A stretch of DNA of 14,219 nucleotides, taken from assembly GCA_003266105.1 (NCBI GenBank), contig MVAA01000116.1, positions 3,723-17,941 of the forward strand, given 5' to 3'. This DNA comes from Methanosphaera sp. rholeuAM6 (GTDB lineage Archaea; Methanobacteriota; Methanobacteria; Methanobacteriales; Methanobacteriaceae). Below are positions 6,824 to 14,219 of the stretch, one piece after another (position 1 is the first letter of the stretch; every line of letters begins with the position of its first letter). The position numbers and the translations under genes are program-made. The notes below the pieces were generated by a model, which had not been told where the DNA came from, made no database searches, and saw only the letters and a program-made list of their open reading frames with translations.

Positions 6824-7741
6824 ATGTATTTTATTATTGGTGAAAAATTAAACGAATGTACCATGGAAGAACTATTGAATACCAGTCAACAATACGTAGC
6901 ACTTCTTACGTCGAAGCAATGGGAAGATCAGAAAAGCATGTTCAAGATGGGTATTGATTTTGAACCGAAGACAACCGACATTCACGTAACAAAGGCAGAG
7001 GAAAACTATGATTCCATCACTGGAAGCTTTTTTATCCCAAACCGTAAGGATATTCAGGGCGAAGAACTGAAGTTTGCATTTGCACTTGACGAAAAGGGAA
7101 TAGTCTTTATTGACGATACCGAGGACTGCAGCAAAATCCTTAAACGAATAAAGATACGTAAAAAATGGAGACTGCCAAGTCTTGAACGATTCCTTTACGA
7201 TTTTCTAAATGAAATAATAATCAACGACTTTCGCATAATGGAACGTTATGAACATGAACTGGACGACATGGAAGATGACATAATTAAGGAAGGAAACGAA
7301 TTAACAAGTCACAGGGTTAACGAGATAAGGGCAGATATCAGGGATTTAAGAAACCATTACGAGCAATTGCTGGACCTTGGTGAAGTCTTTGAGGAAAATG
7401 AAAACAATTTCTTCAGGGAAGCAAACCTTCGTTACTTCAGATTATATGTTAACCGTATAGAACGGTTACGTGACACATCAAACAGTATACGCGATTATAC
7501 CATGCAGATAAGAGATGTATATAAGACATACCTTGACATTAAGCAAAACCATATCATAACCATATTGACAATGGTTACCACAGTGTTTACACCTTTAATG
7601 TTTGTTGTAGGATGGTACGGAATGAACTTCAAGTACATGCCCGAGCTGGATTACACAATCAGCTATCCTATAGTGTTCCTATCATGTATCTTAATCAGCG
7701 TTCTTGTACTTGTATTCTTCAGGCGTAAAAAATGGTTATGA
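6824..7741 (+). CDS. corA: CorA-family divalent metal (Mg2+) transporter
   Basis: 305 residues, the usual length of the family. A large cytosolic N-terminal region (1 to about 240) ends in long charged helices (for example RYEHELDDMEDDIIKEG and RDYTMQIRDVYKTYLDIKQN) that form the funnel and stalk of the pentamer. Two C-terminal helices follow (about 244-263 and 279-299). The signature YGMNF (G266-M267-N268) sits at the end of the first and lines the mouth of the pore. The tail is basic (FFRRKKWL), also typical. It imports Mg2+, or in some members Co2+/Ni2+ or Zn2+ export; Mg2+ is the default inference. GTGAT precedes the ATG by five bases. It is divergent from the K+ channel gene and convergent with the giant surface-protein gene. 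Confidence 0.92.
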   Translation: MYFIIGEKLNECTMEELLNTSQQYVALLTSKQWEDQKSMFKMGIDFEPKTTDIHVTKAEENYDSITGSFFIPNRKDIQGEELKFAFALDEKGIVFIDDTEDCSKILKRIKIRKKWRLPSLERFLYDFLNEIIINDFRIMERYEHELDDMEDDIIKEGNELTSHRVNEIRADIRDLRNHYEQLLDLGEVFEENENNFFREANLRYFRLYVNRIERLRDTSNSIRDYTMQIRDVYKTYLDIKQNHIITILTMVTTVFTPLMFVVGWYGMNFKYMPELDYTISYPIVFLSCILISVLVLVFFRRKKWL

Positions 7742-7756
7742 ATTCTTGGAGGATAT

Positions 7757-7779
7757 GAAATAATAAGGATGATTATTTC
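7757..7779 (+). other. Hairpin just after the CorA gene
   Basis: GAAATAAT (7757-7764) pairs perfectly with ATTATTTC (7772-7779) across a 7-base loop, 15 bases past the CorA stop. There is no T-run directly after it; five T residues occur only at 7873-7877. It may protect or process the 3' end of the transcript, but its role is uncertain. The rest of 7742-7983 is A/T-rich gap between convergent genes. Confidence 0.3.
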
Positions 7780-7918
7780 CTTGGTGTTTGAAAATGTACT
7801 TTCTGTCAAATGTGCATAACTGTTTAATTAATACTTATTCATAAGTAAGGTAATGCTTGTAATATAATACTCTTTTTAATATTAAACATCAAAACATAAC
7901 ACTGTTAAGTAATCTTTG

Positions 7919-7962
7919 AAAAAAAAAGGATTACTTCAAAGAGGAAGAAATATATCCCTCTT
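7919..7962 (-). terminator. Terminator after the giant surface-protein gene
   Basis: On the minus strand, 22 bases after the TAA at 7984, AAGAGG (7962-7957) pairs with CCTCTT (7944-7939). A run of nine T residues follows (7927-7919). Two further overlapping stems flank the T-run: AAGTAATC/GATTACTT (7907-7914 with 7929-7936) and CTTTGAA/TTCAAAG (7914-7920 with 7935-7941). They cannot form together. The T-run is the strongest part of the call. Confidence 0.55.
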
Positions 7963-7983
7963 ATCCATAATCCTTAATTTATT

Positions 7984-10900
7984 TTAACTTGTTGAAATCT
8001 TTGTAGTGGTAGCTCTAGCTGACATGTATGCTTCCCTGTCTCCGGTAACAACTGTTACCTCCTTGACAGTTACACCCTTATCAACTTTTATACCGCTAAG
8101 ATCTATTTTACCCTCTTTAATATCGAAGTATTTGGTTTTACCGTTTTCCTTGTAGGTAACTCCATTAATCTTAATACAAATCTTGTTTGTTCCAACAAGG
8201 TTTTTGTTCTGGTAATCTGTTAATGTTGCCTTAATGCTTAACTTACTATTTTTGACCGTTGTTTTAGTGAATTTCACATTAACCTTACTTCTTTCCACAT
8301 GGAACACGGTAGTATTTTTGACAGGACAGTTGAACAGGTCATTTCCATAGACCGCTTCAACCACGTAATCACGGATATCTCCATTTTCAAATATTCCTGC
8401 CATACCACGTGGCACATGGTAGACGTATTTAACCTCGTTGCCTGTAACTTTCACTTCAATGTCCTTACCGCTGGCATCCTTAATTGTCACACCATTAATC
8501 TTGAATTTTACAACAGCACCAGTCGTTAGACAGGTTTTGTTTTTAGCATTCTTGGTGACATCCTTAAGTGTTGCCGTAAAGACTATGTCAGTGTTCTGTT
8601 TGGCAGTAGCAGGGTTGACTGTGACACTAATTTGTGCAGTACGTTTTGTAATTTTTGCACTTGCAACATTTCCTTTAGCTGACTTATACTTGCCGGTTCC
8701 ACCATATGATGCCGTGATATTCTGAGCACCCAGCATGTAGAGTTCGGCTTTCATTGTGATAGTTACAATTCCATTCTTTACGGTGAATTTCTTAGGAGCT
8801 GCATCGTTTGTGTCGAAGCGTCCATCTTCACGTAATGTTCTACCGTTCAATTTGAATACAACAGTTCCTCCAGTTACCTTATTACCATTTTCATCAGTTA
8901 CATAGGCTGTGAGTTTAATGTTTTCACCCACAATTCCTTTAACCTGACTTACGGTAACTTTAACTTTCTGTTTAACTGCTTCAAATTTCTGGGTATCCTT
9001 AGCAGAATTGTACTTATCACTGCTAAAGGTTACAGTTACATTGTTTAATCCAACCTTGGTATTAGATACGTTTACTTTATAGTTACCATTTTTATCTGTA
9101 ATAGCTGTGTATGTTTTACCATTCACATTCACTTTTACAGTTTCTCCACTGATTGGATTGTTTTGTTCGTCCACTAATTTACCTGTTATTGTAGTATTTT
9201 CTCCAACTTTGGCTTCGCCTATTGGGTCAATACTAATCGTAGCATTTTTCTTAATTACTTTGAAATTGCTACTTGCTGTTGCACCGTTATACGTATCGTT
9301 TCCAGTATATTCAACTTTTACAACTTTTTGTCCGGCACTGCTTGTTGGTAAAGTAGCCTTATAGTTACCTTTAGAATCTGTTGTAACTACTTTGGATTTT
9401 CCATCAACAGTTACTTTAACTTTAGCATTAGTAATTGCCTTACCGGTTTCATCAACCAGTTTACCTTTGATGGTAACATTGTTTCCTACTTTTACATTAC
9501 TTATTGAGTTTATTGTAACTGTAGTGTTTTTCTTAGCTACCTTGAATGAACTGCTGGCTGTTGAACCTTCATAATTATCGTTTCCAACAAATTCTGCTTT
9601 TACAGTTTTTTGTCCAACACTAGTTGCTGGGAAAGTAGCCTTATAGTTACCTTTAGAATCTGTTGTAACTACTTTGGATTTTCCATCAACAGTTACTTTA
9701 ACTTTAGCATTAGTAATTGCCTTGCCGGTTTTTTTATCACTTAGTTTTCCAGTGACTGTTACATTATTTCCAACTTTCACGTCCTTAATAGAATTAATGG
9801 TGATTGTTGAGTTCTGTTTAACCGGAGTGTCATATGCTTCCACTAAGCTTGCATTGTGTGATGGATAGTATGTGTCATTACCCAAGTACTCTACTGTTAC
9901 AAGTTTTGCACCTGCAGATTTAGGAGTGTATTTGAGTTCATATTTTCCATTCTTATCTGTTTTAGTGTTGTAGGCTTGATAGTCAACATAGACTGTGACG
10001 TTTGCATTAGCAACTTTTCGACCTTTATCATCAGATATTTGACCTGTAATGGTTACTTGTTCTCCTACTTTAACCTTAATAGCTTTGTTAATGGTTGTTG
10101 TAGTGTTGATTTTAAATGTTTCAAACTTATCCATCACAGTATCTGTCTGAATCTTATCGTTTCCACCTGTTGCAGTTACTTCATTTATACCAGGCACTAA
10201 GTTATTGACTTTCACACTGTAGCTTCCGTCCTTACTAGTGGTTGTTTTGTATAATTTTCCGTTAACTGTCACATTTACCGGCAGATTTGCCAATGCCTTG
10301 CCGTGATTATCCGTTACTTTTCCTGTAATGTTTACAGTATCACCTACTGTAGCATTATCTGGAACTTTCACAGATATTGTTGCAGAATCTTTCGTTACTA
10401 CAAGTTTGTCCTTGACTGTTGCACCATTATAATGGTTGTCTCCAGCATAGTCCACGATTACACTTTCAGTTCCAATTTCGGTTGTAGGTACTTTTACTGT
10501 GTACTTACCATCCTTATTGGTTGTTGTAGTGTATGGTTGTCCATCCACAGTCACCGTTATGTTAGCGTTTGCGATTGGTTTACCATTTTTATCCACTAGT
10601 TTTCCACTAATTGTAGCTTTTTCACCTACTTGTGTATCTTTTATAGGATCAACAGTTAGGCGACTGTCTACTTTACTTGTTGTTAATGTTTTGCTTACAG
10701 GATCTGCAGTGAATGTGTCGTTTCCTGCTGTAACGGTTATTGTGTTGTTTCCTTCAACAATTTTTTCTTCAGGAACTGTTACGTTGAATGTTCCATCAGG
10801 ATTGGTTGTTGTGTTGTATGTTTCACCATTTACTTTTACGTTTACAGGCACTCCACCTACCGGTTTACCGTCATCGTCAGTTACTGTTCCGTTAACAGTT

Positions 10901-13900
10901 GCAGGTTCATTTGGTACTGCATCTGTTGGAATTGTGACTGTGATATTACCTGTAGCTTTGGTTACATTGAATAGTGTTGCGTCTCCATCACCTTTATAGG
11001 TTGCGTTTCCATAGTATTCAGCCTGTACAAGGTATGTTTTTACTTCACTTGTATTGAATGTTGCTTTATATTTACCGTTTTTATCCGTGAGGACATGTTG
11101 AGTTACTCCATCTACGGTTACGTTAATTGTTGCACCGCTTATGGTGTTTCTGTTCTCATCAAAGAGTGTACCAGAAACTGTTACTCTGTCTCCCACTGTA
11201 ACATTACTGATCGGATCAATAACTACCGTAGTGTTTATTTTTCCTACATAGAAGTTGTCCTTTATCGGTTTTGCTTCGTATGTATCATTAGTTATTGTTA
11301 CAGTTACGTTGTTTCGGCCTGTTACCACATCTGTTACTGGTATGTTGTATTCACCATTAGCGTCTGTGGTTCCATTATATTCCACTCCATCGACTGTTAC
11401 TGTTACGTTCACTCCCTCTAATCCGTTGCCGTCTTCATCAGTGACATTTCCTGTTATGTTAACAGTTTGATTAGCCACCGGATCTGTTGGCATGATAGTG
11501 GTGATGTTTGCAATTCTTTTAGTGACGTTGAACGTGGATTGGCTGCTTGTAGCATTATGGGTTGGGCTTCCAAGATATTCAACTTTAACATCTTCCACTC
11601 CAACACGTGTTGTGTTGAATTTGGCACTGAATGTACCGTCTGTAGGACTTGTTGTAACGATTTGACTTTCGTTTCCTACAGTAATTTTTACTGTGGCTGA
11701 TTTCATTGGTACGTTGAATTCATCTTCAAGTTTTCCAGTTATTGTTACGTTATTACCAACAGGTACATCTTCAATTGCATCAATAATTATATGAGTATTT
11801 GTTATTTCTGCAGTGAAGTTAGTTGAGCTATTTGATCCAATAAAGGTATTGTTTCCATCATAGCTACTTGTAACATTGTGTGTACCCACAATGGTCTTGT
11901 TAAATTCAAACGTGTATAATCCGTCTGAATCTGTTGTTGTGCTGCCAACTTTTGTTTGGTTGACATAAATAACAACTGTTGCACCTTCGATTGGTCTTGC
12001 ATATTCATCAACTAGTTTACCTGAGATGATAGTGCTGTTTCCAGCTTTAACAGGGCTTGCTGCTGTTACGGTTATTGTTGTATTGAGTTTGTCTACTGTT
12101 ATATTATTGATTGTTTCTGAATTATTAGGGTCTGTTTCGTAGCTAACTTTATCCAGTCCTGTACTGTTGTAGTATACGTCGTTTTCGAGGTATTTTACAC
12201 TTACTGTGTTGTCTCCAGTATCAAGGTCTAGTTTAATGTTAGTTACTCCTTCAGTTATATTTACCGTAATTGTCTCTTTAGGTGTGGTTACTTCAATTTT
12301 ACCGTTTGTTACTGTTTTGTTATTGTTGTCAATAACTTCCACATTAATTGATACGTTACCTACTGTTGTATTTACAATACTTACTAAGGTTGTTGTAGGT
12401 ATTTTATCTACTTCAAAGCTTGTTTTTGCAGTAGTACCGTTTACTGTACTGTTTCCTTTGTAGGTTGCAGTTACATTTACGGTTGCTTTAGCATTTGGCA
12501 CATTTGTTATTGTGAATACACCATTACTATCTGTTTTTGTGATAGTTGTTGTGCCTCCTACTTTAACTTCAATGTATGCATCTGCTATAGCTTTTTGTTT
12601 ATCATCAACTAGTTTTCCTGTGATTGTAACAGTTTCACCAATATGTACTTTATTTGGTGTTGCGTTAACAGTGATTGTAGCAGTTTGAGCCTCTGTAGTG
12701 ATGTTTTCCAATGTCTGACCATCTTCCGGTTTTCCGCCGGCAGATATTGTGTCATTGTCTACACCACGACTTTCAGCGTATACTTCGTTTTCAACATATT
12801 TTACACTTACAGGTATGTCACCTACACTGTTTACGTCAATGGTGATTCTTGTGGTTTCACCTGTGACATTCTGTGTAGTTGTTTTTCCTGCAACCGTAAT
12901 TTCCAGTTGTCCACTTGTTACTGCCTGTGAATCTTTGTCTGTTACAGCCACATCAATTATTACGTTTCCAACTGTTTTGTTAACAATTTGCACTACAGTG
13001 CTTGTAGGTATTTTATTAACAGTGAATTGGGTTGTTGTACTTGTAGCGTTTACTGTGTCGTTACCTGCATAGCTTACTGTTACTTCTTGAACTCCGGCAG
13101 TACTTGTAACATTTGTTACATTGTATTCTCCTTTAGCGTTTGTTGTAGTTGGATAGTCCGTTCCATTAATTGTTACAGTTATTGCTGCATCAGCTATTGG
13201 TTTGTTCATTCCATCTACGAGTGTACCGTTAATCACTACTTGTTCACCGATTAATACTTCGCTTGGCGTAGCATTTGCAGTGATTGTAGCGGATTGAGCG
13301 GTTACATCAATTACGGTTATGTTTTCATCACCACTGCCAGGGGTATTTACATTGCTTGTAGCATTGCTTCCAAGGTATATGTCGTTTTCCTGGTATTCAA
13401 TGATTACTTCAAGTTTTCCGGATTTCTGTACCGGAATTGTAATTGTTGCTTCGCCGTTGGCTAATACTTTGCTTGTAAGTTCATTTCCGTTAACATCTTT
13501 AATAATTACTGTTCCTTCAGTTACTGGTGCATCTGTCATGTTGGTTACTTTTACGCCAACTGTTACATTGCCTGCAGTATTGTTCAATACTGTTGCAGTT
13601 GTTTTGGTTGGGATTTTTGTAACATTTATGACTGTAACGTTTTCGTCAGGAGTACCAATAGCACTACTGTTTGTAGCGTTACTTGCTAGGTATATCTCGT
13701 TTTCCTGGTATTCAACAACAACTTTAAGCTCACCAACATTAGCTGCAGGGATAGTTATCGTTGCTTCACCACTGGTTAAGTCTGCACGGGCAACTTCATT
13801 ACCGCTTACGTCTTTAACAACAACAGTACCTTTTGTAACAGGTGCATCAGTCATATTGGTTACTTTAACTCCAACTGTTACGTTACCAAGTGTAGTGTTT

Positions 13901-14219
13901 AAAACCTCAACTGTTGTTTTGGTTGGGATTTTAGTTACGTTGATAACTGTAACGTTTTCGTCAGGAGTACCAATAGCACTACTGTTAGTTGCATTGCTTG
14001 CAAGGTATATTTTGTTTTCCTGGTATTCAACAACAACTTTAAGCTCACCGACATTAGCTGCTGGGATAGTTATGTTTGTTTCACCACCAGTTAATGTAGC
14101 ATATGCGATGGCGTTTCCAGTTGTGTCTTTGACAATGACTATTCCTTCACTTACAGGACTATCTGTCATGTTGGTTACTTTTACTCCTATTGTCACGTTA
14201 CCGAGTGTCGTGTCTAAAA
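7984..14219 (-). CDS. Giant Asn/Thr-rich adhesin-like surface protein (N-terminus outside window)
   Basis: The frame stays open to the right edge, so at least 2077 residues are visible; the signal peptide and start lie beyond 14219. The codon at 14196 is a GTG inside a repeat (LGNVTIGVKV), not a start. Residues are numbered from it. The protein is a string of about 21 beta-sandwich modules of roughly 95-110 residues. A modules (five, 1-703) carry 'YxEN-x-(I/V)Y'. B modules (thirteen, 301-1749, the first two between A modules) carry 'G-x-VTITGKLVD...TVDG...TD-x-NGKY' and 'Y-x-GN-x-TY'. C modules (three, 1750-2070) are Lys-rich. The A and C modules resemble bacterial Ig-like group 3 domains; B resembles carboxypeptidase-regulatory/transthyretin-like domains. 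N-x-S/T sequons are very frequent. There is no C-terminal membrane helix, sortase motif or recognised pseudomurein-binding repeat. It probably acts outside the cell in attachment to host, plant fibre or partner microbes; ligand unknown. Confidence 0.88.
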   Translation of the reverse strand, partial: LDTTLGNVTIGVKVTNMTDSPVSEGIVIVKDTTGNAIAYATLTGGETNITIPAANVGELKVVVEYQENKIYLASNATNSSAIGTPDENVTVINVTKIPTKTTVEVLNTTLGNVTVGVKVTNMTDAPVTKGTVVVKDVSGNEVARADLTSGEATITIPAANVGELKVVVEYQENEIYLASNATNSSAIGTPDENVTVINVTKIPTKTTATVLNNTAGNVTVGVKVTNMTDAPVTEGTVIIKDVNGNELTSKVLANGEATITIPVQKSGKLEVIIEYQENDIYLGSNATSNVNTPGSGDENITVIDVTAQSATITANATPSEVLIGEQVVINGTLVDGMNKPIADAAITVTINGTDYPTTTNAKGEYNVTNVTSTAGVQEVTVSYAGNDTVNATSTTTQFTVNKIPTSTVVQIVNKTVGNVIIDVAVTDKDSQAVTSGQLEITVAGKTTTQNVTGETTRITIDVNSVGDIPVSVKYVENEVYAESRGVDNDTISAGGKPEDGQTLENITTEAQTATITVNATPNKVHIGETVTITGKLVDDKQKAIADAYIEVKVGGTTTITKTDSNGVFTITNVPNAKATVNVTATYKGNSTVNGTTAKTSFEVDKIPTTTLVSIVNTTVGNVSINVEVIDNNNKTVTNGKIEVTTPKETITVNITEGVTNIKLDLDTGDNTVSVKYLENDVYYNSTGLDKVSYETDPNNSETINNITVDKLNTTITVTAASPVKAGNSTIISGKLVDEYARPIEGATVVIYVNQTKVGSTTTDSDGLYTFEFNKTIVGTHNVTSSYDGNNTFIGSNSSTNFTAEITNTHIIIDAIEDVPVGNNVTITGKLEDEFNVPMKSATVKITVGNESQIVTTSPTDGTFSAKFNTTRVGVEDVKVEYLGSPTHNATSSQSTFNVTKRIANITTIMPTDPVANQTVNITGNVTDEDGNGLEGVNVTVTVDGVEYNGTTDANGEYNIPVTDVVTGRNNVTVTITNDTYEAKPIKDNFYVGKINTTVVIDPISNVTVGDRVTVSGTLFDENRNTISGATINVTVDGVTQHVLTDKNGKYKATFNTSEVKTYLVQAEYYGNATYKGDGDATLFNVTKATGNITVTIPTDAVPNEPATVNGTVTDDDGKPVGGVPVNVKVNGETYNTTTNPDGTFNVTVPEEKIVEGNNTITVTAGNDTFTADPVSKTLTTSKVDSRLTVDPIKDTQVGEKATISGKLVDKNGKPIANANITVTVDGQPYTTTTNKDGKYTVKVPTTEIGTESVIVDYAGDNHYNGATVKDKLVVTKDSATISVKVPDNATVGDTVNITGKVTDNHGKALANLPVNVTVNGKLYKTTTSKDGSYSVKVNNLVPGINEVTATGGNDKIQTDTVMDKFETFKINTTTTINKAIKVKVGEQVTITGQISDDKGRKVANANVTVYVDYQAYNTKTDKNGKYELKYTPKSAGAKLVTVEYLGNDTYYPSHNASLVEAYDTPVKQNSTITINSIKDVKVGNNVTVTGKLSDKKTGKAITNAKVKVTVDGKSKVVTTDSKGNYKATFPATSVGQKTVKAEFVGNDNYEGSTASSSFKVAKKNTTVTINSISNVKVGNNVTIKGKLVDETGKAITNAKVKVTVDGKSKVVTTDSKGNYKATLPTSSAGQKVVKVEYTGNDTYNGATASSNFKVIKKNATISIDPIGEAKVGENTTITGKLVDEQNNPISGETVKVNVNGKTYTAITDKNGNYKVNVSNTKVGLNNVTVTFSSDKYNSAKDTQKFEAVKQKVKVTVSQVKGIVGENIKLTAYVTDENGNKVTGGTVVFKLNGRTLREDGRFDTNDAAPKKFTVKNGIVTITMKAELYMLGAQNITASYGGTGKYKSAKGNVASAKITKRTAQISVTVNPATAKQNTDIVFTATLKDVTKNAKNKTCLTTGAVVKFKINGVTIKDASGKDIEVKVTGNEVKYVYHVPRGMAGIFENGDIRDYVVEAVYGNDLFNCPVKNTTVFHVERSKVNVKFTKTTVKNSKLSIKATLTDYQNKNLVGTNKICIKINGVTYKENGKTKYFDIKEGKIDLSGIKVDKGVTVKEVTVVTGDREAYMSARATTTKISTS
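7987..8949 (-). other. C-terminal Lys-rich three-domain block of the giant protein
   Basis: Residues 1750-2070 form three modules (about 1750-1858, 1859-1974 and 1975-2070) that differ from those before them. All three cysteines of the visible protein are here (C1889, C1957, C2007). The last 96 residues hold 17 Lys and 2 Arg against 9 acidic residues, whereas the first 98 visible residues are net negative. The chain stops at ...ATTTKISTS without an anchor. A role in holding the protein to the cell wall is inferred. Confidence 0.6.
9350..9441 (-). repeat. 92-base exact direct repeat, copy 1
   Basis: Identical to 9632-9723, offset 282 bases (94 codons), within two neighbouring B modules of the giant protein. 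It covers the segment from KAITNAKVKV through VTTDSKGNYKAT. Confidence 0.95.
9632..9723 (-). repeat. 92-base exact direct repeat, copy 2
   Basis: Identical base for base to 9350-9441. The next base differs (A against G at the third position of a Gly codon), and similarity then continues for only a few bases. Confidence 0.95.
13631..13671 (-). repeat. 41-base exact direct repeat, copy 1
   Basis: Identical to 13946-13986, offset 315 bases. It encodes the NSSAIGTPDENVTVI region of the second A module. Surrounding sequence is also highly similar, including a 36-base identical stretch over the VEYQEN signature. Confidence 0.9.
13946..13986 (-). repeat. 41-base exact direct repeat, copy 2
   Basis: Second copy of the 41-base identical stretch, in the first (window-truncated) A module. 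Confidence 0.9.

Larger units (their letters stand above)
8950..12087 (-). repeat. B-module repeat array (eleven tandem modules)
   Basis: Eleven consecutive modules of 91-101 residues starting at residues 704, 805, 903, 994, 1090, 1183, 1277, 1370, 1468, 1563 and 1657. Each has 'VGxxVTITGKLVDxxGxPI', 'VTVDG', 'TTDxxGxY' and a closing strand. Two subtypes alternate across residues 805-1467: one ends 'YxGNxTY' (805, 994, 1183, 1370), the other begins 'PTDxV' or similar and ends 'GNNxxTVTxxNDTF' (903, 1090, 1277). Confidence 0.7.
12088..14219 (-). repeat. A-module repeat region with two interspersed B modules
   Basis: Five A modules start at residue 1 (partial) and at residues 99, 204, 405 and 608. 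A B-type module follows the third (301-404) and fourth (503-607), and the fifth is followed by the B array, giving A-A-A-B-A-B-A-B. The period between the first two A modules is exactly 315 bases (105 codons). The signature lies at the end of each A module: VEYQENKIY, VEYQENEIY, IEYQENDIY, VKYVENEVY and VKYLENDVY. Confidence 0.7.

Noticed and set aside
7748..7819. GGAGG followed by short ORFs (ATG AAA TAA, and a 16-codon ORF from 7769)
   Set aside because: The first has two codons; the second lies 16 bases past GGAGG, overlaps a hairpin and shows no protein-like composition.
8299..13254. Long plus-strand open frames opposite the giant surface-protein gene
   Set aside because: They mirror the Thr/Asn/Val-rich codons of the minus-strand repeats, recur with the repeat period, and lack ribosome binding sites and recognisable domains.
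14194..14196. GTG as the start of the giant protein
   Set aside because: The frame is open to the right edge and the preceding codons (LDTTLGN) match the repeat, so this Val is internal.
8950..14219. CRISPR array, suggested by regular direct repeats
   Set aside because: The repeats are coding, hundreds of bases long, imperfect and in frame, with no short constant repeat and unique spacers.

Overview
The window looks like a chromosomal segment of a gut-type methanogenic archaeon of the order Methanobacteriales, most likely Methanosphaera or a close relative. The evidence is low to moderate G+C, archaeal TATA-type promoter sequences, GGTGAT/GGAGG ribosome binding sites, an archaeal nicotianamine-synthase-like protein, an aldo/keto reductase fused to a two-cluster ferredoxin domain, and above all a giant Asn/Thr-rich surface protein of the kind that is abundant in this group. 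The order is well supported; the genus is an inference.

Layout. Positions 1-663 (+) hold the 3' part of a nicotianamine-synthase-like gene. Positions 692-1489 (-) encode a six-helix channel-like membrane protein with a non-canonical pore filter. A HAD phosphatase (1689-2342, +) and a ferredoxin-fused aldo/keto reductase (2352-3488, -) converge with a 9-base gap. A small membrane protein (3661-3888, -) and an unrecognised acidic soluble protein (3973-4536, +) diverge, apparently from one TATA element. A two-gene operon (5624 down to 4559, -) encodes a small membrane protein with an Asn/Gly/Tyr tail and a membrane-anchored extracytoplasmic protein. Next come a canonical voltage-gated-type K+ channel (5732-6583, -) and a CorA-type divalent cation transporter (6824-7741, +). 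From 7984 to the right edge, on the minus strand, lies the C-terminal part (at least 2077 residues) of the giant repeat protein; its start and signal peptide are outside the window.

How the genes relate. Three proteins concern ion movement: a TVGYG K+ channel, a channel-like protein whose filter reads TSNGY, and CorA. They are separate transcription units and not an obvious operon. Both channel genes end in a palindrome that overlaps the stop codon and is followed by a T-run, so they share a terminator style. The giant protein can be read as about 21 beta-sandwich modules of three kinds (A, B, C). They are arranged first as A-B pairs, then as alternating B subtypes, then as a Lys-rich C-terminal block. 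Near-identical DNA repeats inside it point to recent duplication or gene conversion. No tRNA, rRNA, CRISPR array, insertion sequence or phage gene was seen. No stretch longer than 300 bases lacks a gene; the longest gaps are 6584-6823 and 7742-7983.
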